A stretch of 51,690 nucleotides of DNA, from positions 1 through 51,690 of the forward strand of contig JAHECB010000002.1 of NCBI GenBank assembly GCA_024641925.1. The letters are read 5' to 3'. A program made the position numbers and the translations under genes. The notes beneath the pieces are model-generated. The model made no database searches, was not told the origin of the DNA, and was given only the letters and a program-made list of their open reading frames with translations. Positions 15,350-25,036 of the stretch are shown in pieces; the first letter of the stretch is position 1, and every line of letters begins with the position of its first letter. Source of the stretch: Betaproteobacteria bacterium. GTDB lineage: Bacteria; Pseudomonadota; Gammaproteobacteria; Burkholderiales; Burkholderiaceae_C.

Positions 15350-16422
15350 GGTGTGGCCCCTGTGTTGGATCGCAGCCGGCCAACGATGCCGGTTGGAAAG
15401 TAGTACACCGACAGCACAAACAGCAGCCCCAGCCACAGCAGCCAGCGGTCGGGCGTCAGCACCGCGCCCAGCAGGGGCACGCTGCTGAAACTCTCACCGG
15501 CCAGGCGCAGCAAGTCTTGCAGATAGTTCTGCGCGAACATGAACAGCACGCCGCCGACCACCGCGCCGTACATCGTGCCCATGCCACCGATGACGACGAT
15601 GAGCAGGATGTCGAGCATGATCTCGAAGCTCAGCGTGGTGTCCGGCCCGGTGTAGCGCAGCCACAGCGCCAGCAAGGCACCGGCCGCACAGGCAAACAGC
15701 GCCGACAGCACGTTGCTCCAGGTGCGGTAGACGACGGTGCGGTAGCCCAGCGCCTCGGCGCGAAAGTCGTTTTCCCGGATCGCCTGCAGCACCCGCCCGA
15801 AGGGCGAATTGACGATGCGCAGCAGCATCAGGAACAGCACCAGCACCACGGCAAACAGCAGGTAGTAGGTGAACAGCCGGCCGTCCACGTCCACGCCGAA
15901 CAGCGGCGATTCAAACGGTTCAAAAGCCGGCTGCAACCAGGGCGGGTTCTTGAAGGTCAAGCCGTCTTCGCCACCGGTGACTTCGGACAACTGCGAGGCC
16001 AGGGTCTGGAACGCCGACGCCACGGCCAGCGTGATCATGGCGTAGAAGATGGCCTTCACCCGCAGGCTGAAAAGCCCGATCACCAGCGACAGCATCAGCG
16101 ACAGCACCAGCGCCGCCGCCGCCCCCCACAGCACCGCGTCCAGCCCCGGCCCCAGCCGGTTGCTGGCCACCGCCACGCCGTAAGCGCCAATGCCAAAAAA
16201 CATGGTGTGCGCAAAGCTGACGATGCCGGTGTAGCCCAGCAACAGGTCGTAACTGGCCACCAGCAGGATGAACACCAGCATCTTGGCAGCCACACCCAGC
16301 GCCTTGCTGCCCGGAAAGAGGAACGGCGACAGCGCCAGGCCGACCACCACCAGCACCAGGGCCAGGGCCAGCCAGCGATTGCGCGGCAGATCGTGCGACA
16401 GCAGGCGTCGGATCAGGTTCAT
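15346..16422 (-). CDS. livM: Branched-chain amino acid-type ABC transporter permease (LivM)
   Basis: LivM-type fold: YDLLLGYTGIVSFAHTMFFGIGAY, RAEALGYRTVVYRTWSNVLSALFACAAGALLA. Confidence 0.92.
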   Translation of the reverse strand: MNLIRRLLSHDLPRNRWLALALVLVVVGLALSPFLFPGSKALGVAAKMLVFILLVASYDLLLGYTGIVSFAHTMFFGIGAYGVAVASNRLGPGLDAVLWGAAAALVLSLMLSLVIGLFSLRVKAIFYAMITLAVASAFQTLASQLSEVTGGEDGLTFKNPPWLQPAFEPFESPLFGVDVDGRLFTYYLLFAVVLVLFLMLLRIVNSPFGRVLQAIRENDFRAEALGYRTVVYRTWSNVLSALFACAAGALLALWLRYTGPDTTLSFEIMLDILLIVVIGGMGTMYGAVVGGVLFMFAQNYLQDLLRLAGESFSSVPLLGAVLTPDRWLLWLGLLFVLSVYYFPTGIVGRLRSNTGATP

Positions 16423-16451
16423 CGGCTGGTCAAGGCGTGTTCAAAGGGGGG

Positions 16452-17492
16452 TCAGCGGTTGGTGACGGGGTACAGCCCCTGCGGCCGCCACAACAGAATG
16501 GCCACCATCAGCGCAATGTTCGAAAAGAGAGCCATCTTGGGCGCCAGGTAACCGGTGTAGTTGGCCAGCAGACCCACCAGCAGGGCGCCCACCAGGCAGC
16601 CCAGCGTGCTGCCCAGCCCGCCGATGATGATGACGATGAAAATCAGCACGTTCACCTGCGCGCCGATCTGCGGCGTCACCACCTGCTGGTACAGCCCCCA
16701 CATCACGCCACCCAGCCCGGCCAGCGCCGAGCCGGCCACAAACACCGCCACAAACAGGCGCCGGATGCGGTACCCCAGGCTTTCCACCATCTCGCGGTCT
16801 TGCACGCCGGCGCGGATCAGCAGGCCCAGCTTGGTGCGGTTCAGCACCCACAGCAGGGTGGCCAGCACCAACAGGCCGATGACCACAGCCAGCACCCGGT
16901 ATTTTTCGATGGCCGCCGCCGCGTCGCCCATGGGCAGCAGGAACGCACCACGCAGGCCTTCGGGCATGGGCAGCGGCCGCTGTTGCGGGCCCCAAAGCAG
17001 CTTGATGAGCTCCTCGCCGACGATCATGCCGCCCATGGTGATGAGGATCTGCTTCAGGTGCTGGCCGTAGACCGGCCGCACGATGACGCGCTCGAAGGCC
17101 AGACCCACGGCGCCGGCCACCGCCATGGCCACCAGCATGGCGCAGAAGATGGCGCCCAGGTTAAACAACACGTTGGGCGACTGCGTCCAGCCCGTCATGC
17201 CCGCCAGCACCGTGGTGGCCACAAACGCGCCCAGCGCGATGAAAACCCCGTGGCCGAAGTTCAGCACGTCCATCAGGCCAAAGATCAGCGTCAGGCCTGA
17301 AGCAATGATGAAGATGATCAGACCCATGGCCAATCCGGCCACGGTCAGCGTCACCCAGGTGGACGGGCTGCCCACCAGCGGCAGCGCCGCCACCGCCAGT
17401 GCCACGACCAGCAGCAGCGGCACCACGTCGAACGGCAGCCGGGCGCTGGCCGCGGGTGCAGCAGACGACACGGCAGGCTTGGCGGTGCTCAT
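16452..17492 (-). CDS. livH: Branched-chain amino acid-type ABC transporter permease (LivH)
   Basis: LTLIFGLMDVLNFGHGVFIALGAF and IIIGGLGSTLGCLVGALLVGL; start corrected to 17492. Confidence 0.92.
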   Translation of the reverse strand: MSTAKPAVSSAAPAASARLPFDVVPLLLVVALAVAALPLVGSPSTWVTLTVAGLAMGLIIFIIASGLTLIFGLMDVLNFGHGVFIALGAFVATTVLAGMTGWTQSPNVLFNLGAIFCAMLVAMAVAGAVGLAFERVIVRPVYGQHLKQILITMGGMIVGEELIKLLWGPQQRPLPMPEGLRGAFLLPMGDAAAAIEKYRVLAVVIGLLVLATLLWVLNRTKLGLLIRAGVQDREMVESLGYRIRRLFVAVFVAGSALAGLGGVMWGLYQQVVTPQIGAQVNVLIFIVIIIGGLGSTLGCLVGALLVGLLANYTGYLAPKMALFSNIALMVAILLWRPQGLYPVTNR

Positions 17493-17502
17493 GCGTGTTG
17501 TT

Positions 17503-18258
17503 TCATGAATGCGTCTCCAGCGACAAGCCCAGAAAGCGCTGCTGCAGCGCGGGGCTGGCCACCAGTTCGGCCATGCTGCCGTGGTGGATGACACGGCCAT
17601 CGTCCATCACAGCCACGTCGTCGCCAAGCGCCTGCGCCACGGCGAAGTTCTGCTCCACCAGCAACACGCTGGCGCGCTGCGATTTCAGTTCACGCAGGGC
17701 GCCGATCAGGTTCTGCACGATCGACGGCGCCAGGCCCTTGCTGGGTTCGTCGATCAGCAGCAGCGCACGCGGCTCGATGATGGCGCGGGCAATGGCCAGC
17801 ATCTGTTTCTGCCCACCGCTGAGCTTGCCGGCCGGGTAGAGCCAGAATTTCTGCACCGCGGGGAAGAGGCTGAAGATCCACTTCAGGCGCTCGGGGTCCA
17901 GCTCAGCGGCGCGGCGCGCCTGCCGGGCGGCCAGCAGCAGGTTGTCACGCACCGTCAGGTCGCCAAAGATGCCCATGGTCTCGGGCACGTAGGCGATGCC
18001 CAGGCGCGCGATGTCGGGCGTGGGCAGCCCTTGCAAGGCCTGGCCCTTGAAGCGGGTACTGCCCTGCGCCGTGGGCCACAGGCCCATGATGGTGCGCAGC
18101 GTGGTGGTCTTGCCCGCGCCATTGCGGCCCAGCAGCATGGTGACAGCGCCTTCACGCACGGTCAGGTCCACGCCATGCAGGATGTGATACGCCCCGATGT
18201 GGGTGTGCACGCCCTGCAACTGCAGCAGGGCATCGTCGCGCGGCAGGCCCTGGTTCAT
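17503..18258 (-). CDS. livF: ABC transporter ATP-binding protein (LivF)
   Basis: Walker A GRNGAGKTT, KLSGGQKQMLAIARAI, LLIDEPSKGL. Confidence 0.95.
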   Translation of the reverse strand: MNQGLPRDDALLQLQGVHTHIGAYHILHGVDLTVREGAVTMLLGRNGAGKTTTLRTIMGLWPTAQGSTRFKGQALQGLPTPDIARLGIAYVPETMGIFGDLTVRDNLLLAARQARRAAELDPERLKWIFSLFPAVQKFWLYPAGKLSGGQKQMLAIARAIIEPRALLLIDEPSKGLAPSIVQNLIGALRELKSQRASVLLVEQNFAVAQALGDDVAVMDDGRVIHHGSMAELVASPALQQRFLGLSLETHS

Positions 18259-19022
18259 GCGGGCTCCTCGGCTGCCATGCCCAGGTAAGCCTGCTGCACC
18301 ACGGGCGACGCGATCACCGCCGCGGGCTCGCCGTCGGCCACCAACTGCCCGTTGTGCAGCACCACGATGCGGTCACTGAGTTCCCGCACCACGTCCATCT
18401 TGTGTTCCACCAGCAGGATGCAGCGGTCGCGCCGCAACTTCAGGTCGCGGATCAGGTCCAGCACCACGGGCACGTCGTCCACGCTCATGCCGGCCGTGGG
18501 CTCGTCAAACATGTAGACCTGGGGGTCCAAGGCCATCAACAGCGCCACCTCGAGCTTGCGCTGGTCACCATGCGGCAGGCTGGCCGCGCTGGCCTGCGCC
18601 TTGTCGCCCAGCCGCACCTGCTGCAACAAGGCCATGGCCTCGTCGATCCAATCCTTTCGGTCCAGCCACACACGAAACAGGTCCAGGCCCGCCTTGCCGC
18701 GGCCTTGTTCCCGCGCCTGCACCGCCAAACGCAGGTTTTCCAGCACGCTGAGGTTGGGAAACAGCTGCGTCAGCTGAAACGCGCGGCCCAACCCGCGACG
18801 GGTGCGCAGCGGTGCCGGCAGGCCCGTGATGTCCTGCCCCGCCAGCAGCACCTGGCCTTCGGTGGCGGGCAGCTGCCCCGAGATCAGGTTGAAGTAGGTG
18901 GTCTTGCCCGCACCGTTGGGGCCGACGATGGCCGTCAGCGTGCCGGCTTCAAACCGGCACGAGACATGGTCGACGGCCACATGGCCACCGAAGCGGATGG
19001 TGAGCTTGCGCGTTTCAAGCAT
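18255..19022 (-). CDS. livG: ABC transporter ATP-binding protein (LivG)
   Basis: Walker A GPNGAGKTT, LPHGDQRKLEVALLMAL, LivG-type C-terminus; overlaps the livF start. Confidence 0.95.
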   Translation of the reverse strand: MLETRKLTIRFGGHVAVDHVSCRFEAGTLTAIVGPNGAGKTTYFNLISGQLPATEGQVLLAGQDITGLPAPLRTRRGLGRAFQLTQLFPNLSVLENLRLAVQAREQGRGKAGLDLFRVWLDRKDWIDEAMALLQQVRLGDKAQASAASLPHGDQRKLEVALLMALDPQVYMFDEPTAGMSVDDVPVVLDLIRDLKLRRDRCILLVEHKMDVVRELSDRIVVLHNGQLVADGEPAAVIASPVVQQAYLGMAAEEPA

Positions 19023-19079
19023 GGTGAGAAGGACGCCCGCCCCCTGCCCGCGCTCCGGCAGGAAAAGAGCGCTCTGGCC

Positions 19080-20297
19080 TCAGCGCTTGTTGCGGATGGG
19101 CACGTTCATTTCTTCGGCCTTGATCTCGCGCACGAGTTCGGGCACACCCCAGGCAAAGGCCGGATCCACCTTGATCTTGAAGTGGTACATGCTTTGCATG
19201 GCCTGGTGGTCTTCCTTGCGGAAGGTCATCTTGCCCTTAGGCGTGTTGAAGCTCATGCCTTCCATGGCGCTGATGAGCTTGTTGGTGGTGGTGTCGCCGT
19301 TGGTCTTTTTCAGCGCTTCGACCACTGCAATGGCCGCACTCATCCCGCCGGCCGTGAAGAAGTCGGGCGGTGCCTTGAACTCCTTGTAGTGGTTGGCCAC
19401 CAGCCATTCATTGACCGGGTTCTTGGGAATGCCGAAGTAGTAGTACGCCGCACCTTCCATGCCCGGGAAGTTCTTGTACGCAGCCATGGCCGGCAGGATG
19501 TTGCCGCCCGTGGCGATCTCGATGCCATAGCGCTTCAGGTCCAGGTCGGCAATCTTGAACGGGTTGCCGCCGCCGGCCCAGATGATGAAGACCACCTTGC
19601 GGCCTGGCAGATCCTTCAGCTTGTCGATGATGCGCTGCGCACCCGCGGTGAAGTCGGTGGTGCTGGTGGGCAGGTATTCCTCGTGCACCAGCTTGGCCGT
19701 CTTGATGGCGTCGCGAAAAGCCTTGACGCCGTCACGGCCAAAGGCGTAGTCCTGCGCCAGCGTGGCGATGTGCACACCCGGCTTGTCCAGCGCCACCGCA
19801 TTGCTGATGGCGTCCTGGCTGGAGTTGCGGCTGGTGCGGAAGATGTACTTGTTCCACTTCTCGCCGGTGATGCTGTCGGCCACCGCGGGCTCGACCAGCA
19901 GGATCTTCTTGTATTCCTCGGCCACAGGCAGCATGGCCAGCGCCACACCGCTGCTGGTGGGGCCCACGGCAATGTCGACCTTGTCGTCGCCATAAGCAGC
20001 GGCCAGCAGGCTCTTGCCCACATCGGGCTTGCCCTGATCGTCTTTTTCAATGACGACCAGCTTGCGCCCCGCCACCATCATGGTGCCGCCGGTGGCGTAT
20101 TGCAGGCCCATGTTGAAGCCGGTGGTGGTCTGCTTGCCGTAGACCTCCAAAGGGCCGGTCAGGCTGTGGATGTGGGCAATGCGGATGTCCTTGGCCTGTG
20201 CCCAGGCAGGGGCGCCCAGTGCGGCCAGGCTGGCCAGCGCCAACAGCGCCCTGCGGGGGGTAAGCGGGCAAGTCTGCGCAGTTTTTCGGTTTTTCAT
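19080..20297 (-). CDS. ABC transporter substrate-binding protein (LivK family)
   Basis: Signal peptide ending APAWAQA, then KDIRIAHIHSLTGPLEVYGKQTTTGFNMGL. Confidence 0.92.
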   Translation of the reverse strand: MKNRKTAQTCPLTPRRALLALASLAALGAPAWAQAKDIRIAHIHSLTGPLEVYGKQTTTGFNMGLQYATGGTMMVAGRKLVVIEKDDQGKPDVGKSLLAAAYGDDKVDIAVGPTSSGVALAMLPVAEEYKKILLVEPAVADSITGEKWNKYIFRTSRNSSQDAISNAVALDKPGVHIATLAQDYAFGRDGVKAFRDAIKTAKLVHEEYLPTSTTDFTAGAQRIIDKLKDLPGRKVVFIIWAGGGNPFKIADLDLKRYGIEIATGGNILPAMAAYKNFPGMEGAAYYYFGIPKNPVNEWLVANHYKEFKAPPDFFTAGGMSAAIAVVEALKKTNGDTTTNKLISAMEGMSFNTPKGKMTFRKEDHQAMQSMYHFKIKVDPAFAWGVPELVREIKAEEMNVPIRNKR

Positions 20298-20501
20298 GGA
20301 AGTTCCTCGACTGAAGGTCAGGTTGCACTGTAACGCCGGCCACGGTGCCGTCTGCAAAGTCTTCACCGCGGCCCCATGAAGGCCCGACGGCCACATCCAG
20401 TCACAAAAGGCGTGTCATTTTCGGCACAGCTCGAGCCTGGCGTCACAGAAAGCCTTCATATTCCCATATCGCCACCGAATGACTGTAGTTAGCCGCTGAA
20501 A

Positions 20502-21824
20502 ATGAAAGAACGCCTCATGTTTGACGACCTGCGACGCGTCGCCGCCCGCCAGAAATCAGCCCGCGTGGTGCGCCGCATGAAGCTGGACTGCATGCGTTTG
20601 CTCGACGAAAAGGGTGAATTGGGCGGCCAGACCGTGGCCACCGAGATGCTGGCCAACCTGGACCGCCTGGAAGACGACGAACTCGACGGTTTTTTTGAGT
20701 TCCTGGCCAAGGACCTCAGCCCCGACCCGCAGGCCGTGCTGAGCCTGGCGCAGTCCTATGCAGCCAAACCCGGCGTCGCCACGCTGCTGGCACTGACTCA
20801 CGCGGCCGAACCCATACGCCAAGAACTGTTCCGCCGCCTGAACCGCATGCCCGGGGGCACTGCAGCGGTGCTGCGCCTGCGCCGCGCCTTGTTGAAACGG
20901 CTCAAGAAACAACCTGAGCTGGCCGTCATCGAAGCCGACCTGCTGCACCTGCTGACGTCGTGGTTCAACCCGGGCTTCTTGCAGCTGCGCCAGGTGGACT
21001 GGAATTCACCGGCCATGCTGCTGGAAAAAATCATCCACCACGAGGCCGTGCATGTGGTCGACGGCTGGGACGATCTGCGCCGCCGCCTGCAGCCCGATCG
21101 CCGCTGTTTTGCCTTTTTCCACCCCCAGCTGGGCGAAGAACCGCTGATTTTTGTGGAGGTTGCGCTGTTGCCGGAGATGCCCTCAGCCATCGCCCCGCTG
21201 ATCGACAAATTGAGCACCCCTCTGCCGCCAGACCGCTACCGCGTGGCGGCTTTCTACAGCATCAGCAACTGCGAACCCGGCCTGCGGGGTGTCAGCCTGG
21301 GCAACTTCCTGATCAAGACCGTGGCCCAGCAGCTGCAGCGTGAACTGCCGCGGCTGCGCACCTTTTGCACCCTGTCGCCCATACCCGGCTTTGCCAACTG
21401 GCTGTTGTCCGACCCCGACCTGGACACCCTGCCCGACCTGCGCAAAGCAGCCAAGCTTGAACTGGAAGCGGCCCGTGAACTGCTGCGCAAGCGCTGCAAG
21501 GGCGACCTGAAACTGCTGCAGTCGCCCGGTATCCACAACGAAATGACCGACGAAGACCACGCCGCCCTGAGCCACTTGTGCAGCGCCTACCTGTTGGGGC
21601 TTTCACCAACCTCGGCAGGTGACCCCGTGGCCCGGTTTCACCTTGACAATGGAGCCCGGCTGGAAAGACTGAACCCGCGCGGCAATCTGTCTGCCAACGG
21701 GTTGCGCCAATCGTTCGGGATGATGGTGAATTACCTGTACGACCTGGACAAGGTTGAATCCAGCCATGCCAAGTTCCGGCAAGGGGAGGTGACGCGTTCG
21801 CGGGCGATCGGCAATCCGCTGTAG
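20502..21824 (+). CDS. Malonyl-CoA decarboxylase
   Basis: MCD-family sequence (LLTSWFNPGFLQLRQVDWNSPAMLLEKIIHHEAVH, RRCFAFFHPQLGEEPLIFVEVAL). Confidence 0.95.
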   Translation: MKERLMFDDLRRVAARQKSARVVRRMKLDCMRLLDEKGELGGQTVATEMLANLDRLEDDELDGFFEFLAKDLSPDPQAVLSLAQSYAAKPGVATLLALTHAAEPIRQELFRRLNRMPGGTAAVLRLRRALLKRLKKQPELAVIEADLLHLLTSWFNPGFLQLRQVDWNSPAMLLEKIIHHEAVHVVDGWDDLRRRLQPDRRCFAFFHPQLGEEPLIFVEVALLPEMPSAIAPLIDKLSTPLPPDRYRVAAFYSISNCEPGLRGVSLGNFLIKTVAQQLQRELPRLRTFCTLSPIPGFANWLLSDPDLDTLPDLRKAAKLELEAARELLRKRCKGDLKLLQSPGIHNEMTDEDHAALSHLCSAYLLGLSPTSAGDPVARFHLDNGARLERLNPRGNLSANGLRQSFGMMVNYLYDLDKVESSHAKFRQGEVTRSRAIGNPL

Positions 21825-21895
21825 CACCCCAGGCCGGGCCCTACCCGCACGCACGAGGAGTCGTGGGCGCCACACAGGTGCCCACGTGGAAAAAG

Positions 21896-23434
21896 ATGAA
21901 CAAGAACCACAACCTGTTTGCCATTCTGCGAGAGGCCTTTCCGGCCGACCTGCAGACGACCGCCGTTGAAACCGCTGACACGCCGTCGCCCTTGTTCTAC
22001 ACCTGGGCCGACCTGGAGCGCGGCACGGCCATGATGGCCAATCTGCTCGACTCATTGGCGCTGCCGCCGATGTCACGCGTGGCGGTGCAGACTGAAAAAA
22101 GCGTCGAAGCGCTGATGCTGTACCTGGCGGTGCTGCGTGCCGGCCATGTGTTTTTGCCCCTGAACACCGCCTACCAGGCCGCAGAGATCGAGTATTTCGT
22201 GGGCAACGCGGAGCCGGCGGTGGTGGTGTGCTCGGGCAAGAACTTTGGCTGGATCAGCAAGATCGCCTTTGTGGCCGGCACACGACATGTGTTCACGCTG
22301 AATGAGGACCGCAGCGGCACGCTGCTGGACCGCGCCGCGTTCCAGCCCACCACGCACCAGGCCGCGCAGCGCAATGCCGAGGACATGGCCGCCATCCTGT
22401 ACACGAGCGGCACCACCGGGCGCAGCAAGGGCGCCATGCTGACCCACGGCAACCTGGTGTCCAACGCCCGGGTGCTGAAAGACTTCTGGGGCTGGCAGAG
22501 CAACGACGTGCTGCTGCACGCCCTGCCCATCTTCCACGTGCACGGCTTGTTTGTGGCCATTCATGGCGCGCTGATGGCCGGCTGCAAGATGATCTGGTTT
22601 TCACGTTTTGAACCCAAGGCCGTGACCACCCGGTTGCCCGAAGCCACCGTGTTCATGGGCGTGCCCACGCTGTATGTGCGGCTGCTGGGCGAACCCCGCT
22701 TCGACCAGGCGGCGTGCCGCAACATGCGCCTGTTCATCAGCGGGTCGGCACCCCTGCTGCTGGAAACCTTCAACGACTTCCAGGCGCGCACGGGCCACAC
22801 CATCCTGGAACGCTACGGCATGAGCGAAACGGTGATGCTCACGTCCAACCCCTACCGGCCCGAATCGGCCCGCCGGGGTGGCACCGTGGGCCCGGCGCTG
22901 CCGGGCGTGGGCGTGCGCGTGACCAGCGAAAAGGGCGCTCCCGTGCCGGCCGGCGAGATCGGCAACATCGAGGTCAAGGGCCCGAATGTCTTCAAAGGCT
23001 ACTGGCGCATGCCGGAAAAAACCGCTGATGAGTTCACGTCCGACCTGTGGTTCAAGACCGGCGACGTCGGCAAGATCGACGACAGTGGTTTTGTCACCAT
23101 CGTCGGCCGCAGCAAGGACCTGATCATCAGCGGCGGCTACAACGTCTACCCGGCTGAAATCGAGGCCTGCATCAACGACATGCCCGGCGTGGCCGAAAGT
23201 GCCGTGGTCGGGGCCCCGCACCCTGACTTCGGCGAGGCCGTGGTGGCCGTGGTGGTGGCCAAACCCGGTGTGGTGCTGAAGGGGGCGGACATCGTGGCCA
23301 CCCTGAAACAGCAGATCGCCAACTTCAAGGTACCCAAACTGGTACAGGTGGTGCCTGACCTGCCCCGCAACGCCATGGGCAAGGTGCAGAAGAACCTGTT
23401 GCGCGACCAGCATCGGTCGGCCTTCAAGGCTTGA
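21896..23434 (+). CDS. matB: Malonyl-CoA synthetase (MatB-type acyl-CoA ligase)
   Basis: AMP-binding motif ILYTSGTTGRSKGAMLTHGNL, GRSKDLIISGGYNVYP, adjacent to malonyl-CoA decarboxylase. Confidence 0.9.
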   Translation: MNKNHNLFAILREAFPADLQTTAVETADTPSPLFYTWADLERGTAMMANLLDSLALPPMSRVAVQTEKSVEALMLYLAVLRAGHVFLPLNTAYQAAEIEYFVGNAEPAVVVCSGKNFGWISKIAFVAGTRHVFTLNEDRSGTLLDRAAFQPTTHQAAQRNAEDMAAILYTSGTTGRSKGAMLTHGNLVSNARVLKDFWGWQSNDVLLHALPIFHVHGLFVAIHGALMAGCKMIWFSRFEPKAVTTRLPEATVFMGVPTLYVRLLGEPRFDQAACRNMRLFISGSAPLLLETFNDFQARTGHTILERYGMSETVMLTSNPYRPESARRGGTVGPALPGVGVRVTSEKGAPVPAGEIGNIEVKGPNVFKGYWRMPEKTADEFTSDLWFKTGDVGKIDDSGFVTIVGRSKDLIISGGYNVYPAEIEACINDMPGVAESAVVGAPHPDFGEAVVAVVVAKPGVVLKGADIVATLKQQIANFKVPKLVQVVPDLPRNAMGKVQKNLLRDQHRSAFKA

Positions 23435-23688
23435 AAGTCGATCCGTCCGCCCCAACGCCGGCAAGCCCGAATCGCTGCCCGCGCTGTGCCGGCGAATTCC
23501 ACTGTGGCATCAAGGGTGCGGGCCCTTGCGCCTGCACCAGTGTGACGCTGGACGCTCATTTGCTGGCCGACCTGCGTCGCCAGTACGCCGGCTGCCTGTG
23601 CCTGACTTGTCTGCAGACGCTGGCGGCAGAGGGCGCGGCACCGCCCAATGGCCAGGCGTCGACAACCCGCGATCCATCAGCACGCTGA
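23431..23688 (+). CDS. Cysteine-rich CWC family protein
   Basis: CPRCAGEFHCGIKGAGPCAC...CLCLTCLQTL; TTG start overlapping the matB stop. Confidence 0.75.
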   Translation: MKVDPSAPTPASPNRCPRCAGEFHCGIKGAGPCACTSVTLDAHLLADLRRQYAGCLCLTCLQTLAAEGAAPPNGQASTTRDPSAR

Positions 23689-23825
23689 TCAGTCGTCAAC
23701 GGCCTGGCCGCCGCGGGGTGGCCACGGTGGCGGTGCGCAAGCGGCCGGTGGCAGCCATGCCGACGCATCCAGCCGTCTGACGCTGCGCCCCGCCGCCAGT
23801 CGGGCCATCACTGCCGGCAGCGCCT

Positions 23826-24098
23826 TCAGCTCGCGCCAAAACGCTGACGCGAGCGTTCACGGGCCTTGTCGGTTTCCAACTCGCGATCCTTCGGCGGCGC
23901 GCTGCTGACCAGCGACTGCAGCAAGGTGCGCGCCGCAGCGGCCACCTGCTCCACCGCCAGATCAAAGGCCGCTTCGTTGGCCTTGGACGGCACGGCAAAG
24001 CCGCTGAGCTTGCGCACAAACTGCAGTGACGCGTCGCGCACCTCCAGCTCGCTGGCCGGCGGCTCAAAATTGAACAAGGTCTTGATGTTTCGGCACAT
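23826..24098 (-). CDS. DUF2277 family protein
   Basis: MCRNIKTLFNFEPPASELEVRDASLQFVRKLSGFAVPSKANEAAFDLAV. Confidence 0.9.
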   Translation of the reverse strand: MCRNIKTLFNFEPPASELEVRDASLQFVRKLSGFAVPSKANEAAFDLAVEQVAAAARTLLQSLVSSAPPKDRELETDKARERSRQRFGAS

Positions 24099-24161
24099 GG
24101 CCTGCCTCCAGGTGGGCCCGGCGCACAACCCAATCCGCGCCACGGTCAGTCAACGCTTGTT

Positions 24162-24788
24162 TCAGCCGCGGACCACGCCGCCTCTGGGCGCAGCAGCGTC
24201 TGCCCAGGCCGGGCCCTGGAACCAGTCACCGCCCTGCATCGCATCTCGCAGCATGGGCAACGCGTCCAAGCCCCAGAACAGGCGGCCCTGCCATTCAAAG
24301 GTGGGCACGCCAAACAGGCCGGCGGCCAAGGCCGCATCGGTATTGGCACGCAATTCGGCCTTCACCTCCTCGCTGTCGGGGTCGCGTGGCGGTGCCAGTT
24401 GTAGACGCAAATCGGCCAGGCGCTGGGGGTCGTTGGCGTCAAGACCGCCGTGCCAGACATGGTCCAGCACCGCCTGCGTCACGCGCCGGTTGGGGCCTGC
24501 GGCCACCGCCAAACGCAGCAGCGCCAAGGGGTTGAAGGGGTGCTGCGCCGGCGTCTGCAGCCTGATGCCGTGCTGCTGCGCCAGCCAGCGCACGTGGCGA
24601 AACGTCCAGGCTCGCTTGGGCTCGATTTCCGCCGGGCCCTTGTGGCCCCACTGCCTGAGCATCGCGGCAAACAGCACTGGCCGGTAGTCCACGCTGTAGC
24701 TGCAGCCTTCCAGCACCTCGGGCAGGCGGTGGAAGGCCAGGTTGACGTAGGGCGAAATGGGGTCGAAATGAAACGTGATGGCGTGCAT
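24162..24788 (-). CDS. 2-hydroxychromene-2-carboxylate isomerase family protein (DsbA/kappa-GST fold)
   Basis: HFDPISPYVNLAFHRLPEV, FGVPTFEWQGRLFWGLDALPML. Confidence 0.88.
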   Translation of the reverse strand: MHAITFHFDPISPYVNLAFHRLPEVLEGCSYSVDYRPVLFAAMLRQWGHKGPAEIEPKRAWTFRHVRWLAQQHGIRLQTPAQHPFNPLALLRLAVAAGPNRRVTQAVLDHVWHGGLDANDPQRLADLRLQLAPPRDPDSEEVKAELRANTDAALAAGLFGVPTFEWQGRLFWGLDALPMLRDAMQGGDWFQGPAWADAAAPRGGVVRG

Positions 24789-24805
24789 GGCTGGGCCCGT
24801 GGCGA

Positions 24806-25036
24806 TCAAGGCGCGCCAGCATCGGGCGACAGGCCCTCTGCCTTTTCCCGCCGCAGGTTGCGCCAGTGCACGCGCCGGCGGCCCAGCGCCAACCAGGTGG
24901 CCTGTTTCTGCGCTTCCGTCATGCTGCCCCAGGACGCAATTTCATCCAGCGTGCGCAGGCAGCCGGTACACCAGCCGGTGCCGCTGTCCATCTGGCACAC
25001 GCTGATGCAGGGACTGGCAACGGACGTCGTGCTCAT
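24806..25036 (-). CDS. DUF1289 family protein
   Basis: SPCISVCQMDSGTGWCTGCLRTLDEIASW, four-cysteine DUF1289 pattern. Confidence 0.92.
   Translation of the reverse strand: MSTTSVASPCISVCQMDSGTGWCTGCLRTLDEIASWGSMTEAQKQATWLALGRRRVHWRNLRREKAEGLSPDAGAP

Noticed and set aside
20411-20418. CGTGTCAT half-site upstream of malonyl-CoA decarboxylase, matching half of the 28587 palindrome
   Set aside because: No symmetric partner half-site; 8-bp match can occur by chance
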